Notes: generated from the letters alone by a model not told the origin. Shown: positions 51,381 through 60,975, counted from the stretch's first letter. The stretch: DNA of 64,000 nucleotides from Cryptosporangium sp044454545 (GCF_044454545.1 NZ_JBITDV010000011.1:248001-312000); one strand, 5' to 3'. Numbers and translations are program-made.

Positions 51381-54061
51381 CCGCGCCGAATAGGCCTGCG
51401 GCGAGTGATGACGACTCGTCGCAGCCCGGCAACTCGGCTGTCGGCCGGGTGCGCGTCCCCTCGACGCGCCCGGCTGCCGAACCCGACGAGGAGCAGTCCC
51501 CGCCCTCGGGTGCCGGGGGTTCGGGGGGCGCGCCCTCTTCCGGTCGGGCCAGCGTCCCGATTCCGCCGCCTCCGGGCCACGAGCCCCGAGCGGCCGGTTC
51601 GGCGTCGGTCGGTTCGGCGTCAGTAGGTTCCGCATCCGTCGGTTCGGCGTCCGTGGGGTCTGCGTCGGTCGGGTCTGCGTCGGTCGGGTCTGCATCGGTC
51701 GGGTCTGCATCGGTCGGGTCTGCGTCGGTCGGGTCCGCGTCCGTGGGGTCTGCGTCGGTGGGGTCGGCGTCCGTGCCGGTGCCGCCGGCCGGTGACGAGC
51801 CGCAGTCGCGCGGCCGCGCGGTCGTACCGCCGCCCCCGTCGCAGGGTGACGGTCCCGCCGTCGCGCGCGCCAGTGCGCCGATTCCCCGTCTCTCCGGCGA
51901 CATTCCCCGCGTCGGAGAAGGCCCGTACGCCTCCGGACAGGTGCCCCGGGTCTCCGGGCCGGTTCCGCGCGTCTCCGGCTCGGTTCCGCGCGTCTCCGGG
52001 TCCGTGCCCCGGATGCCGGAGCAGCAGCAGGGATACGCGGGTCAGTACCCGCCCCCCGGCGGTCAGCAGAACCAGCAGCCCTACGGCCAGCAGCAGCATG
52101 GTCAGCAGCAGTACGGCCAGCAGCGGGCCTACGCGGCCGCGTCCGTGCCGGCGAGTGCTCCGCCCGCCCCTGCGAGTGCCCCGCCGGCTTCCGGCGCGCG
52201 CGGCACCGCGAAGGTCGGCGCGTTCGAGGACACCGGCACGTTCAAGGCCATCTCGATCCCCGACTACGAGTTACACGAGCTCACCGCCGAAGACCGGCGC
52301 CGCCGGGTCTCGACGACCGGCCAGTTCCCGCAGGTCTCGGTCTACGACTACGAGCGCTTCAGCCAGCTCACCGGCGAGATCCAGGTCGCGCCGGCCAGCG
52401 ACTACAAGGTCCAGTACAAGAAGCTGCCCGGCCGGCGTCCGATCCGGACCGCCTTATTGGCGCTGACGACCATGGGTCTCGAAATCGCGTTCTTCGCCTG
52501 GCTGATCGTGATCGGCGCAGAGCCGCGCGCGGACGACGTCGCCGTGAACCAGTACCTCCGGTACGCGGGCACCGTCCTCATCGTCACCACGATCATCGTC
52601 GAGGCATTCCGGCTGGCCAGCACGTTCACGCTCGTCGTCGCGACGATCAACAGCCGTAACCCGGTCCCGGTATGGCCCGCGCCGGACCTGCGGGTCGCGT
52701 TCCTCACCACGATCGTTCCCGGCAAGGAACCGATCGACATGGTCGAGCACACGCTCAAGGCCGCGATGAAGATCCGGCACCCCGGGAAGTACGACGTCTG
52801 GCTGCTCGACGAGGGTGACGACCCCGAAGTGCGGGCGATGTGCGCCCGCAACGGCGTCAACCACTTCAGCCGCAAAGGCGTCGGCGCGTGGAACACGACC
52901 GCCGGCCCGCACAAGGCGAAGACCAAGCACGGCAACTACAACGCATGGATCATCCAGCACGGCGCCGAGTACGACGTCTTCGTCTCGGTCGACCCCGACC
53001 ACACGCCGCTGCCCAACTACTGCGAGCGGATGCTCGGATACTTCCGCGATCCGGACGTCGCGTTCGTCGTCGGCCCGCAGGTCTACGGCAACTGCGACAA
53101 CTTCGTCACGAAGGCGTCCGAGTCCCAGCAGTTCATGTTCCACGCGATCATCCAGCGGGCCGGCAACCGCTACGGGTCCCCGATGCTGGTCGGCACCAAC
53201 AACGCGATCCGGATCTCGGCCCTCATGCAGATCCAGGGCGTGCAGGACTCGATCACCGAAGACTTCGCGACCGGGATGCTGTTACACGGCACCCGCAACC
53301 CGAACACCGGCAAGAAGTGGAAGTCGGTGTACACGCCGGACGTGCTGGCGGTCGGCGAGGGCCCGTCGTCCTGGAGCGACTTCTTCACCCAGCAGCACCG
53401 GTGGTCGCGCGGTACGCACGAGCTGCTCGTCCAGCGCAACTTCCCGAAGCTGATGGCCCACCTCGGTCTGAGGCGGATCTTCTACTACTCGATGCTGCTG
53501 GTCTACTACCCCACGACCGCGCTGATGTGGCTGGTGGGCGCACTCAACGCAGCGATGTTCCTGGCCGGCAGCATCAAGGGCGTCCTGGTGCCGTTCGACC
53601 TGTGGCTGATGCTCTACGTCGACGGGTTCATCCTGCAGACGGTCTTGTACTTCTGGAACCGCAGACACAACGTCAGCCCGCACGAACCACCGGGCTCGAC
53701 CGGTCTGCGGGGCGGTCTGATCTCGCTGATCTGCGGACCCGTCTACGGGTCCTCGCTGGTCGGCACCGTCTTCCGGCGCCGCACCGGCTTCGTGATCACG
53801 CCCAAGGGCGACGCCGCGAGCGCCGACCGGCTGCGCACGTTCCGCAAGCACCTCCAGTGGGCGTTCTTCTACATCGCGATCCTCGCGGCCGGCGTCTACT
53901 ACGAACACTCCTCGAGCACGATGTGGTGGTGGGGCGTCTTCCGGCTCCTCCTGTGCCTCGCGCCGGTCGTGATCTGGATGTTCAGCCGATCCCGGCGTAA
54001 GAAGCCCGAGCAGATCGCTGCTCCGCCAGTGTCCGTACGAGAAATGGAGCCTGCCGCATGA
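51377..54061 (+). CDS. cslA: Cellulose-synthase-like glycosyltransferase CslA (GT2)
   Basis: In this 894-residue protein residues 1-340 are low-complexity: 12 tandem GSASV units (74-133), RVSGSVP-type repeats (about 190-212) and a Gln-rich stretch. Membrane helices follow (about 356-378 and 398-424), then the GT2 catalytic core with LLDEGDD (D478), DPDHTP (D539, D541), TED (D629) and the Q-x-x-R-W motif QQHRW (Q672-W676), then more helices to the end. In Streptomyces, CslA makes a beta-glucan at hyphal tips together with the copper oxidase GlxA, whose gene follows here with an ATGA overlap. ATG 51377 has GGAGGAGGG seven bases upstream. Confidence 0.9.
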   Translation: MTAPNRPAASDDDSSQPGNSAVGRVRVPSTRPAAEPDEEQSPPSGAGGSGGAPSSGRASVPIPPPPGHEPRAAGSASVGSASVGSASVGSASVGSASVGSASVGSASVGSASVGSASVGSASVGSASVGSASVPVPPAGDEPQSRGRAVVPPPPSQGDGPAVARASAPIPRLSGDIPRVGEGPYASGQVPRVSGPVPRVSGSVPRVSGSVPRMPEQQQGYAGQYPPPGGQQNQQPYGQQQHGQQQYGQQRAYAAASVPASAPPAPASAPPASGARGTAKVGAFEDTGTFKAISIPDYELHELTAEDRRRRVSTTGQFPQVSVYDYERFSQLTGEIQVAPASDYKVQYKKLPGRRPIRTALLALTTMGLEIAFFAWLIVIGAEPRADDVAVNQYLRYAGTVLIVTTIIVEAFRLASTFTLVVATINSRNPVPVWPAPDLRVAFLTTIVPGKEPIDMVEHTLKAAMKIRHPGKYDVWLLDEGDDPEVRAMCARNGVNHFSRKGVGAWNTTAGPHKAKTKHGNYNAWIIQHGAEYDVFVSVDPDHTPLPNYCERMLGYFRDPDVAFVVGPQVYGNCDNFVTKASESQQFMFHAIIQRAGNRYGSPMLVGTNNAIRISALMQIQGVQDSITEDFATGMLLHGTRNPNTGKKWKSVYTPDVLAVGEGPSSWSDFFTQQHRWSRGTHELLVQRNFPKLMAHLGLRRIFYYSMLLVYYPTTALMWLVGALNAAMFLAGSIKGVLVPFDLWLMLYVDGFILQTVLYFWNRRHNVSPHEPPGSTGLRGGLISLICGPVYGSSLVGTVFRRRTGFVITPKGDAASADRLRTFRKHLQWAFFYIAILAAGVYYEHSSSTMWWWGVFRLLLCLAPVVIWMFSRSRRKKPEQIAAPPVSVREMEPAA
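51596..51775 (+). repeat. Twelve 15-bp tandem repeats inside cslA (GSASV)
   Basis: Twelve in-frame 15-base units of the type GGGTCTGCGTCGGTC encode 12 identical GSASV pentapeptides. Units 5-9 are almost identical in DNA, while 1-4 and 10-12 vary at synonymous positions. This shows both recent slippage expansion and selection on the amino-acid sequence. The repeat number is likely to vary between strains. Confidence 0.92.
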
Positions 54062-56004
54062 GTCCCCGCCCCCGTCCGCGCTGGAGTGCCAAGCGGCGCG
54101 TGCTGGCGAGTTTCATGAGTGTCGTGGTTCTCGGTGCCATCGGTGTCGTGAATCGGCCGCTGGTGGCAGCGGCCATGGACCAGGTCTACGAGTTCCAGGC
54201 CAGTCGTCCGGGTTTCCAGGCGCAGAACGGTAGGTGGGACTTCCTGAAGGTCCCGTCGGCGTACCGGATCAACGCGATCCACGCGGCGCTGCTCCCGACC
54301 GGCAAGGTCCTGCTCATCGCCGGATCCGGCAACCGCGACAAGGTCTTCGCCAAGGGCCAGTTCAAGACCATGCTGTGGGACCCGGCGACGGGTCACTTCA
54401 AGATGATTCCGACGCCGGTCGACATGTTCTGCGGTGGTCACTCGTTCCTGCCCGACGGCAAGCTCGTCGTGGCCGGTGGCACCCAGCGCTACGAGGTCCT
54501 CCCGGCCAACGTGAAGCGTGCCTCGGGCACGATGACGGTGATCAACGAGAACCCGAACCGGCGTTACGTGCTGGGCAAGGGCACGGTCTTCACCTCGAAG
54601 ACGACCGGTCTCAAGTACCACTCGACGCAGACCGCGATCCTGAAGCCGGGGACGAAGACCGTCGTCGGCAAGAAGGTGACGACCGCCGGTACCGGCACCG
54701 CGGTCTTCGTCGAGGCGCTCGAGGAAGGCCAGGGCAAGGGCGTCGACAGCCTGCAGCAGTTCGCGATCACGAGCTCGCTCAAGGGCCAGGACGCGAAGGA
54801 CGTGCACGCGAACGCCAAGAACATCAACTACAAGAAGCAAGAGTTCCAGGGCATCGCCGACAGCTTCGAGTTCAACCCGTACACCGAGAAGTACGAGCGG
54901 GTCAGCGACATGGTCGACGCCCGCTGGTACCCGACGCTGGCGCAGCAGTCCGACGGCACGCTGCTCGCGGTCTCCGGGCTGAACCAGGTCGGCGGTCTGG
55001 TCGCCGAGACCGAGCGCTACCTCCCGGCCCAGAAGAAGTGGGTCGCCGAGCCGAAGATGACCAAGCAGTACCCGACCTACCCGGCGCTGTTCCTGATGAA
55101 GAACGACAAGCTGTTCTTCTCCGGGTCGTCGTCCGGCTACGGCCAGCCGCAGTCGCAGCGCAAGCCCGGTATCTGGGACACCAAGACGAACACGTTCCAG
55201 GAAGTGCCCGGCCTGCCGGACGCCGACAAGCTGGAAACCAGCGCGTCGCTGCTGCTGGCCCCGGCCCAGGACCAGAAGGTCATGGTGCTCGGCGGCGGTA
55301 AGAACGGCGACTCGCCGGTGTCGACGAAGCGCACCGCGGTCATCGACCTGAACCAGGCCAACCCGGCGTACAAGCGGACCGCGGACCTGCCGAACCCGAC
55401 GCGGTACCTCAGCGCCGTGCTGATGCCGGACGACAGCGTGTTCACGACGAACGGCTCCAAGGACTACCGGGGCCGCGGCGAGTCCGACCTGTACACCGCG
55501 CAGATTTACCACCCCGAGTCGGACACGTTCGACCCGGTGGCCCGGCCGCGCGTGGGTCGTAACTACCACTCCGAGGCGCTCCTGCTGCCCGACGGCCGCG
55601 TGGTGACGTTCGGCGGCGACCCGCTCTACAAGAGCAAGGACGACTTCAGCCAGGGCGACTTCGAGCAGCGGATCGAGATCTACACGCCGCCGTACCTGCT
55701 CAACGGCAGCAAGCGCCCGACGATCACCGACGGCCCGAAGACCGCCAAGCGCGGCACGACCGTCCACTACAGCACGCCGGACGCGGCCAGCGTCGCCAAG
55801 GCGCGGCTGATCAAGCCGAGTTCGGTCACGCACACGACCGACGTCGAGCAGCGGTCGCTGGCGCTGGACCTGAAGAAGTCCGGTGACGGCGTCGACCTGA
55901 CGATTCCGACCGGGGCCGCGCTCGTGCCGGCCGGCTACTACCTGCTGTACCTGGTCAACAGCGACGGAACGCCGTCGGTGGCCAAGTGGGTGAACGTCTC
56001 CTGA
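54058..56004 (+). CDS. glxA: Galactose-oxidase-like copper radical oxidase GlxA
   Basis: The 648-residue protein has an N-terminal membrane anchor (15-32) and a beta-propeller of Kelch type. Copper-site signatures match galactose oxidase and Streptomyces GlxA: DMFCGGHSFLPDG with the crosslink cysteine (C125), GTQRYE with a candidate Tyr partner, GRNYHSEALLLPDGR with the Tyr-His ligand pair, and VTHTTDVEQRSL with the second His. A C-terminal early-set domain ends the protein. GlxA oxidises primary alcohols of a glycan outside the cell and is needed for deposition of the CslA glucan. The ATG overlaps the cslA stop. Confidence 0.92.
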   Translation: MSPRPRPRWSAKRRVLASFMSVVVLGAIGVVNRPLVAAAMDQVYEFQASRPGFQAQNGRWDFLKVPSAYRINAIHAALLPTGKVLLIAGSGNRDKVFAKGQFKTMLWDPATGHFKMIPTPVDMFCGGHSFLPDGKLVVAGGTQRYEVLPANVKRASGTMTVINENPNRRYVLGKGTVFTSKTTGLKYHSTQTAILKPGTKTVVGKKVTTAGTGTAVFVEALEEGQGKGVDSLQQFAITSSLKGQDAKDVHANAKNINYKKQEFQGIADSFEFNPYTEKYERVSDMVDARWYPTLAQQSDGTLLAVSGLNQVGGLVAETERYLPAQKKWVAEPKMTKQYPTYPALFLMKNDKLFFSGSSSGYGQPQSQRKPGIWDTKTNTFQEVPGLPDADKLETSASLLLAPAQDQKVMVLGGGKNGDSPVSTKRTAVIDLNQANPAYKRTADLPNPTRYLSAVLMPDDSVFTTNGSKDYRGRGESDLYTAQIYHPESDTFDPVARPRVGRNYHSEALLLPDGRVVTFGGDPLYKSKDDFSQGDFEQRIEIYTPPYLLNGSKRPTITDGPKTAKRGTTVHYSTPDAASVAKARLIKPSSVTHTTDVEQRSLALDLKKSGDGVDLTIPTGAALVPAGYYLLYLVNSDGTPSVAKWVNVS

Positions 56005-57182
56005 CCGGTACTCCCGAGTCACCCCGTCCCGGCACCTCGGAAGAGGCGCCGGGACGGGCGGCGTTCGCGCCGACCGGGCTGTTCACCCCGTCCGACGACC
56101 CGCCCCCGGACGACGGGGCGCCGGTGGCCGCGACTCCGGTGGAAGCGACGACGGCGCCCGGCCGCAGCGCACCGTGGCTCTGGCTGGGCGTCGGCCTGGT
56201 GATCGTGCTCGCGCTCGGTGCGCTGGTCTGGAGCCGGGGCGGCGACTCGATCGCCGAGAAGGCCGCGAAGGTGCCGCCGATCAGCCAGCCCGCCGACCCG
56301 AACGATCCGTTCTACCTGGTTCCCGGCGGGGCGCCCGAGAGGCAGCGGGCGACCTGGATCGCCGAGGGCCGCAAAGACGATGCCGAACTGATGAAGAAGA
56401 TCGCGTCCCAGCCGGTGGCGACCTGGTTCGCCGACGACGGCCCGGACCTGGCGTCGAAAGCGAAAACGCTGGTCGAGAGCGCGGTCAAGGCCGGACGGAC
56501 GCCGGTGCTGGTCGCCTACGACCTGCCGAACCGGGACTGCGGTGCGAGCGGCGCCTCCGGCGGTGCGCCGGACGCGGCGGCCTACCGGGCGTTCATCGCC
56601 AAGCTCGCCGCCGCGACCAGGAACACCGGGGCCTATCTGATCCTCGAGCCCGACTCGGTCGTGCACACGATCGACGGTTGCCTGACCGCGGCGCAGGCCC
56701 AGGAGCGGTTCACGCTGCTCACGGACGCTGTGCGCACGCTCAAGGCCAACCCGAAGCTCAAGGTGTACCTGGACGCCGGAAACGCGGCCTGGATGCCGGC
56801 CGACCGGATGACCCAGGTGCTCTACGCGTCCGGCCTCGAGCGTGCGGACGGCTTCGCGCTCAACGTCGGGAACTTCCAGACCACCGAGGCGTCGATCGCG
56901 TACGGCGCGAAGATCTCGGCGCAGAGCGCGGGCAAGCACTTCGTCATCGACACCAGCCGCAACGGCGCCGGTGCGCCGCCGGAGTCCGACGACCTGCGCT
57001 GGTGCAACCCGCCCGGCCGCGCGCTCGGCTCGCCGCCGTCGACGAAGACCGGGAACCCGCTGGTGGACGCCTACCTGTGGGTCAAGCAGCCGGGGATCTC
57101 GGACGGCGCCTGCCGGGACGGAGCGCCGGAGGCCGGGCAGCTGTGGCCGGAATACGCGCTCGAGCTAGCCGCGAACGCCTGA
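55986..57182 (+). CDS. Membrane-anchored GH6 endoglucanase / cellobiohydrolase (CslZ-type)
   Basis: The 398-residue protein has a cytoplasmic Pro-rich start, one transmembrane helix (about 64-82) and a GH6 catalytic domain outside. Signature 1 is VLVAYDLPNRDCG (D184) and signature 2 is AYLILEPDSV (D223, the proton donor), followed by YLDAGNAAWMP and FVIDTSRNG. It should trim the beta-1,4-glucan made by CslA, as the GH6 partner does in Streptomyces. The GTG at 55986 overlaps glxA by 19 bases; no other start fits. Its 3' end overlaps the convergent galE gene by 18 bases. Confidence 0.9.
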   Translation: MGERLLTGTPESPRPGTSEEAPGRAAFAPTGLFTPSDDPPPDDGAPVAATPVEATTAPGRSAPWLWLGVGLVIVLALGALVWSRGGDSIAEKAAKVPPISQPADPNDPFYLVPGGAPERQRATWIAEGRKDDAELMKKIASQPVATWFADDGPDLASKAKTLVESAVKAGRTPVLVAYDLPNRDCGASGASGGAPDAAAYRAFIAKLAAATRNTGAYLILEPDSVVHTIDGCLTAAQAQERFTLLTDAVRTLKANPKLKVYLDAGNAAWMPADRMTQVLYASGLERADGFALNVGNFQTTEASIAYGAKISAQSAGKHFVIDTSRNGAGAPPESDDLRWCNPPGRALGSPPSTKTGNPLVDAYLWVKQPGISDGACRDGAPEAGQLWPEYALELAANA

Positions 57183-58145
57183 CCGGTAGAAATCCCACGC
57201 GTCGGACACGATCCGGTGCAGGTCGGGCCGGGCCGGTACCCAGCCCAGCTCGTCCTTCGCGCGGGCACTGGACGCGACCAGTTCGGCCGGGTCACCCGGA
57301 CGCCGGGCCGCCATCTCCACCGGCACCGGTGCTCCGGTGACCGTCCGCACGACTTCGACGACCTGCTGGTTGCTGAACCCGTTGCCGTTGCCGAGGTTGT
57401 AGATCCGGTGCCGGCCCGGCGCGATCGCGTCGAGGGCGAGCAGGTGGGCGGCGGCCAGGTCGGCGACGTGGATGTAGTCGCGCACGCAGGTGCCGTCGGG
57501 CGTCGGGTAGTCGTCGCCGAACACCTGCAGCTTCTCCCGCTTGCCCGCGGCCACGTCGAGCGCGATCGGGATCAGGTGCGTCTCCGGGTCGTGCCGCTCG
57601 CCGAGCGCCGGACCGCCCTCCGGCAGGTACGCGCCGGCCACGTTGAAGTAGCGCAGGCTGATCGCGCCGAGACCGTGCGCGGTGCACTCAGCGCCGATCG
57701 CCGCGTCCACGGTGAGCTTCGTCCAGCCGTACGGGTTCGTGGGGGCCTTCACCGCGTCTTCGGTGATCGGCACCTCCAGCGGGTTCCCGTAGACCGCTGC
57801 GGTCGAACTGAACACCATCCGCGGCACCCCTGCGGCCCGGATCGCGTCCAGCAGCGCGAGCGACCCGATCACGTTGGTGTGGAAGTGCCGCTCGGGGAAC
57901 TGCACCGACTCACCGGCGGCGATCTTGGCCGCGAAGTGCAGAACCCCGTCGAACCCGGCCTCCGGCGTCAGGACCGACGCCACCGAATGGATCGGCAGCT
58001 CGTGCAGCGCAACCCCGGCCGGCAGCGCGTCGGCGTGCCCGGTCGAGAGGTCGTCGAGCACCGTGACGTCGTGCCCGGCGTCGGCCAGAAGGCGGGTCAC
58101 GACGCTGCCGATGTAGCCGGCTCCACCTGTCACCAGCAGTTTCAT
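57165..58145 (-). CDS. galE: UDP-glucose 4-epimerase
   Basis: The 326-residue extended SDR protein starts MKLLVTGGAGYIGSVVTRLL (NAD-binding GxxGxxG), with FSSTAAVYGNP, the active-site NPYGWTKL (Tyr-x3-Lys), RYFNVAGA and VRDYIHVADLAAAHLLAL. It interconverts UDP-glucose and UDP-galactose. Its place beside the cslA-glxA operon may reflect a common need for UDP-sugars but it is on the other strand. ATG 58145 is the family start; the open frame continues upstream through the trpS promoter. Confidence 0.93.
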   Translation of the reverse strand: MKLLVTGGAGYIGSVVTRLLADAGHDVTVLDDLSTGHADALPAGVALHELPIHSVASVLTPEAGFDGVLHFAAKIAAGESVQFPERHFHTNVIGSLALLDAIRAAGVPRMVFSSTAAVYGNPLEVPITEDAVKAPTNPYGWTKLTVDAAIGAECTAHGLGAISLRYFNVAGAYLPEGGPALGERHDPETHLIPIALDVAAGKREKLQVFGDDYPTPDGTCVRDYIHVADLAAAHLLALDAIAPGRHRIYNLGNGNGFSNQQVVEVVRTVTGAPVPVEMAARRPGDPAELVASSARAKDELGWVPARPDLHRIVSDAWDFYRSGVRG

Positions 58146-58233
58146 GTCCGCTCCTCGGATTGTCCGGTGCGATGGTATCGATCCAGTCGTCCGTGTGAAC
58201 CGGGCGGCCGCCGGTCCTGACACAATGTCGTGC

Positions 58234-59250
58234 ATGGGTGAGACACGTCCCCGAGTGCTGTCCGGTATCCAGCCCACCAGCGACTCGTTCCATCTCGGCA
58301 ACTACCTCGGGGCGGTACGCAACTGGGTGCTGATGCAGCAGACCCACGATTGCTACTACTGCGTCGTCGACCTGCACGCGATCACCGCGGGCCACGACCC
58401 GGAGGCGCTGCGCCGCCGTACCCGGGTATCGGCCGCGCAGTTGCTCGCGGTCGGCATCGACCCCGGGGAGTCCACGCTCTTCGTGCAGAGCCACGTCCCC
58501 GAACACGCGCAGCTCGCGTGGGTGTTCAGTTGTCTCACCGGCTTCGGCGAGGCCAGCCGGATGACCCAGTTCAAGGACAAGTCGGCCAAGGGCGGCGTCG
58601 AACGGTCGAGCGTCGGCCTGTTCACCTACCCGATCCTGCAGGCCGCCGACATCCTGCTCTACCAGGCCGACGCGGTGCCGGTCGGCGAAGACCAGCGGCA
58701 GCACGTCGAGCTGTCCCGCGACCTCGCGCAGCGGTTCAACAGCACGTTCGGCGACGTCTTCACGGTGCCGAAGCCGTACATCGTCCGCGAGTCGGCGAAG
58801 ATCTACGACCTGCAGAACCCGACCGCGAAGATGAGCAAGTCGGCGTCGTCGGCCAACGGCGTCATCGACCTGCTCGACGAGCCGAACCGCAGCGCGAAGA
58901 AGATCCGCTCGGCGGTCACCGACACCGGTCGCGAGATCGTGTTCGACCAGGAGAACAAGCCCGGGGTCAGCAACTTGCTGACGATCTACTCGGCGCTCAC
59001 CGGCCGGACGATCGACGAGCTGACCACGGCCTACGAGGGCAAGGGCTACGGCGACCTGAAGAAGGATCTCGGGGCCACGGTGGCCGACTTCGTCGCGCCG
59101 ATCCAGAAGGCGACGCTGTCGTACCTCGACGACCCGGCCGAGCTCGACCGGGTGCTGGCGATCGGCGCCGAGAAGGCCCGCCGGGTGGCCACCCCGACGC
59201 TGGCCGCGGCCTACGACAGGATCGGGTTCCTGCCCCCGGCTGCGCCGTGA
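58234..59250 (+). CDS. trpS: Tryptophanyl-tRNA synthetase
   Basis: The 338-residue class I synthetase has the HIGH-like HLGNYLGAVRNW, YPILQAADILLYQADAVPVGEDQRQH and the KMSKS loop (AKMSKSASS). It charges tRNA-Trp. ATG 58234 is preferred; ATG 58225 is in frame three codons upstream. The trpS/YihY/dacB/sdhB order follows M. tuberculosis. No Trp-codon leader is seen in the 88-bp gap to galE. Confidence 0.95.
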   Translation: MGETRPRVLSGIQPTSDSFHLGNYLGAVRNWVLMQQTHDCYYCVVDLHAITAGHDPEALRRRTRVSAAQLLAVGIDPGESTLFVQSHVPEHAQLAWVFSCLTGFGEASRMTQFKDKSAKGGVERSSVGLFTYPILQAADILLYQADAVPVGEDQRQHVELSRDLAQRFNSTFGDVFTVPKPYIVRESAKIYDLQNPTAKMSKSASSANGVIDLLDEPNRSAKKIRSAVTDTGREIVFDQENKPGVSNLLTIYSALTGRTIDELTTAYEGKGYGDLKKDLGATVADFVAPIQKATLSYLDDPAELDRVLAIGAEKARRVATPTLAAAYDRIGFLPPAAP

Positions 59251-59765
59251 CGCGGACGATCGGGGTCGCGCTCTCGATCCCCGCACCGTACGGCGGTCAA
59301 CTGGACGAGTTCCGCCGGGGTGCCGGTGACCCGATGGCCGAGTTCATCCCGGCCCACGTCACCCTGCTCGGCCCGACCGCGCTCGCCGACGACGAGCTGC
59401 CGGTCGTGGTCGAGCACCTGCGGGTCGCGGCGACCCGCCACACGCCGTTCGATCTGCATCTGCGGGGGAGCGGCACGTTCCGCCCGGTGACCGCGGTGGT
59501 GTTCGTCGCGGTCGCGAGCGGCATCAGCGAGTGCGAGATGCTCGAGAAGGACATCCGCACCGGACCGCTCGACCGCGAGCGGTTGTACCCGTACCACCCA
59601 CACGTGACGGTCGCGCACGATCTGGACGACAAGGCCCTCGACCGGGTTTACGCACAGCTCGCGCATTTCGAGGCCCGCTTCCGGGTACCGGGATTTACGT
59701 TGTTCGAGCACGGCGTCGACGGGCGGTGGCGCCCGCGGCAAGATTTCCCCTTCCCGGCGGCGTAG
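59247..59765 (+). CDS. 2'-5' RNA ligase / cyclic phosphodiesterase family protein
   Basis: The 172-residue protein has two H-x-T/S-x motifs, HVTLLGP and HVTVAHD, the hallmark of the 2H phosphoesterase superfamily. These enzymes open 2',3'-cyclic phosphates or join RNA ends. The GTG at 59247 overlaps the trpS stop, so the two are co-translated, perhaps linking a tRNA-related activity to the synthetase. Substrate unknown. Confidence 0.78.
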   Translation: MTRTIGVALSIPAPYGGQLDEFRRGAGDPMAEFIPAHVTLLGPTALADDELPVVVEHLRVAATRHTPFDLHLRGSGTFRPVTAVVFVAVASGISECEMLEKDIRTGPLDRERLYPYHPHVTVAHDLDDKALDRVYAQLAHFEARFRVPGFTLFEHGVDGRWRPRQDFPFPAA

Positions 59766-59787
59766 GGGAACTTCGAGGGGGCGCGGC

Positions 59788-60975
59788 ATGGCCGATCGGT
59801 TCGTCGCGTTTCCCGGGGTACCGGGCTGGATCGTCGGTCCGGTCCGGCGGGCCCGCGATCGTTGGCGCTGGTTCGACACGATCATCGTCGCCGCGGTGCG
59901 GTTCGACGACGTCCACGGTGGCCGCCTGGCCGCGGCGATGACCTACTACGCGTTCCTGGCCGCGTTCCCGCTCGGGTTGTTGTCGTTCTCGATCCTCGGC
60001 TTCCTGCTGTCCGATGACGCGGCGTTGACCACGCAGGTCGAGCAGTTCCTCCTGCAGAACATCCCCGGGCTGCCGGTGAGCGCGATCGCCGACGCCCGGA
60101 ACACCGCGGGCATCATCGGCGTCGTCGGCTTCCTGTTCGCCGGTCAGCGGTGGGTCGACTGCATCCGCAGCTCGGTACGGGCGGTCTGGCGGCGCAACGA
60201 GTACCCGAGCAACTGGTTCCTCCGGACGTTCACCGACGTGGTGTCGCTGATCCTGCTCGGCGCCGCGCTGCTGCTCTCGGTCGGCGTGACGATCGTGATC
60301 TCCAACGGGGCCGAGTGGCTGCTCGGCGCGGCCGGCCAGGACGGCGCGATCGGGACGACCACGCTGAGTGTCCTGGCATTCCTGGCCGGGATGATCGTCA
60401 ACGTCGTCGCGTTCGCCGGGTTCCTGGCCGGGCTGCCCCGGCTCCGGATGTCGTTCCGGCGGGTGATCGGCCCGGCGCTGCTCGGCGCGGTCGGGCTGGA
60501 ACTGCTGAAGACGGTCGGGCGTCTCTACATCAACATGACCGAGTCCAACCCGGCGTACACGGTGGTGGCCGGCACCGTCGGTCTGCTGGTCTTCCTCAAC
60601 CTCTTCGACCAGTTGCTGCTCTACTGCGCCGCGCTCACCGCCGTCGCCAAGCGCGGTGGCGCGGTCATCGACCGCTCGGCGTCGGCCTCGTCCGAGGCCG
60701 ATTGCATCGAGGTGGTCGCGATCATCGAGGCCCCTCCGGCCGGCGGGGCTCCTCCGGGCGACGGGGCTCTTCCGGGCGGCGGGGCCGGTCCGGACGTCCC
60801 GACGGTGCGCTATATCGCTGCGGAGGACGGCCGGCCGATCGCGGCCGGGGGCCGGACGGACCCCGATCCGGCTCCCGTCGTGACGAGCGAGGAGGCCCAC
60901 CCGGCCCCACCGGGTACGGAAGCCGGCCCGGACGGCGTCGTCGCGCGGCCCGGGCACGCACCTGCCGAGCCCTGA
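59788..60975 (+). CDS. YihY/BrkB family membrane protein
   Basis: The 395-residue protein has six hydrophobic helices in the first 280 residues with the family segments GGRLAAAMTYYAFLAAFPL, AVWRRNEYPSNWFLRTF and LFDQLLLYCAALTAV. The role of the family (once called ribonuclease BN by mistake) is not settled; some members affect transport or stress survival. The last 110 residues are Gly/Pro/Ala-rich and lie antisense to the end of the D-Ala-D-Ala carboxypeptidase gene for 254 bases. The M. tuberculosis counterpart is Rv3335c, also next to trpS. Confidence 0.82.
   Translation: MADRFVAFPGVPGWIVGPVRRARDRWRWFDTIIVAAVRFDDVHGGRLAAAMTYYAFLAAFPLGLLSFSILGFLLSDDAALTTQVEQFLLQNIPGLPVSAIADARNTAGIIGVVGFLFAGQRWVDCIRSSVRAVWRRNEYPSNWFLRTFTDVVSLILLGAALLLSVGVTIVISNGAEWLLGAAGQDGAIGTTTLSVLAFLAGMIVNVVAFAGFLAGLPRLRMSFRRVIGPALLGAVGLELLKTVGRLYINMTESNPAYTVVAGTVGLLVFLNLFDQLLLYCAALTAVAKRGGAVIDRSASASSEADCIEVVAIIEAPPAGGAPPGDGALPGGGAGPDVPTVRYIAAEDGRPIAAGGRTDPDPAPVVTSEEAHPAPPGTEAGPDGVVARPGHAPAEP

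Noticed and set aside
51334..51903. Minus-strand open frame of 189 codons with repeated Asp-Pro-Thr-Asp/Ala units opposite cslA
   Set aside because: It is the antisense reading of the GSASV tandem repeats; it has no ribosome-binding site, matches no family, and the sense frame has all GT2 motifs.
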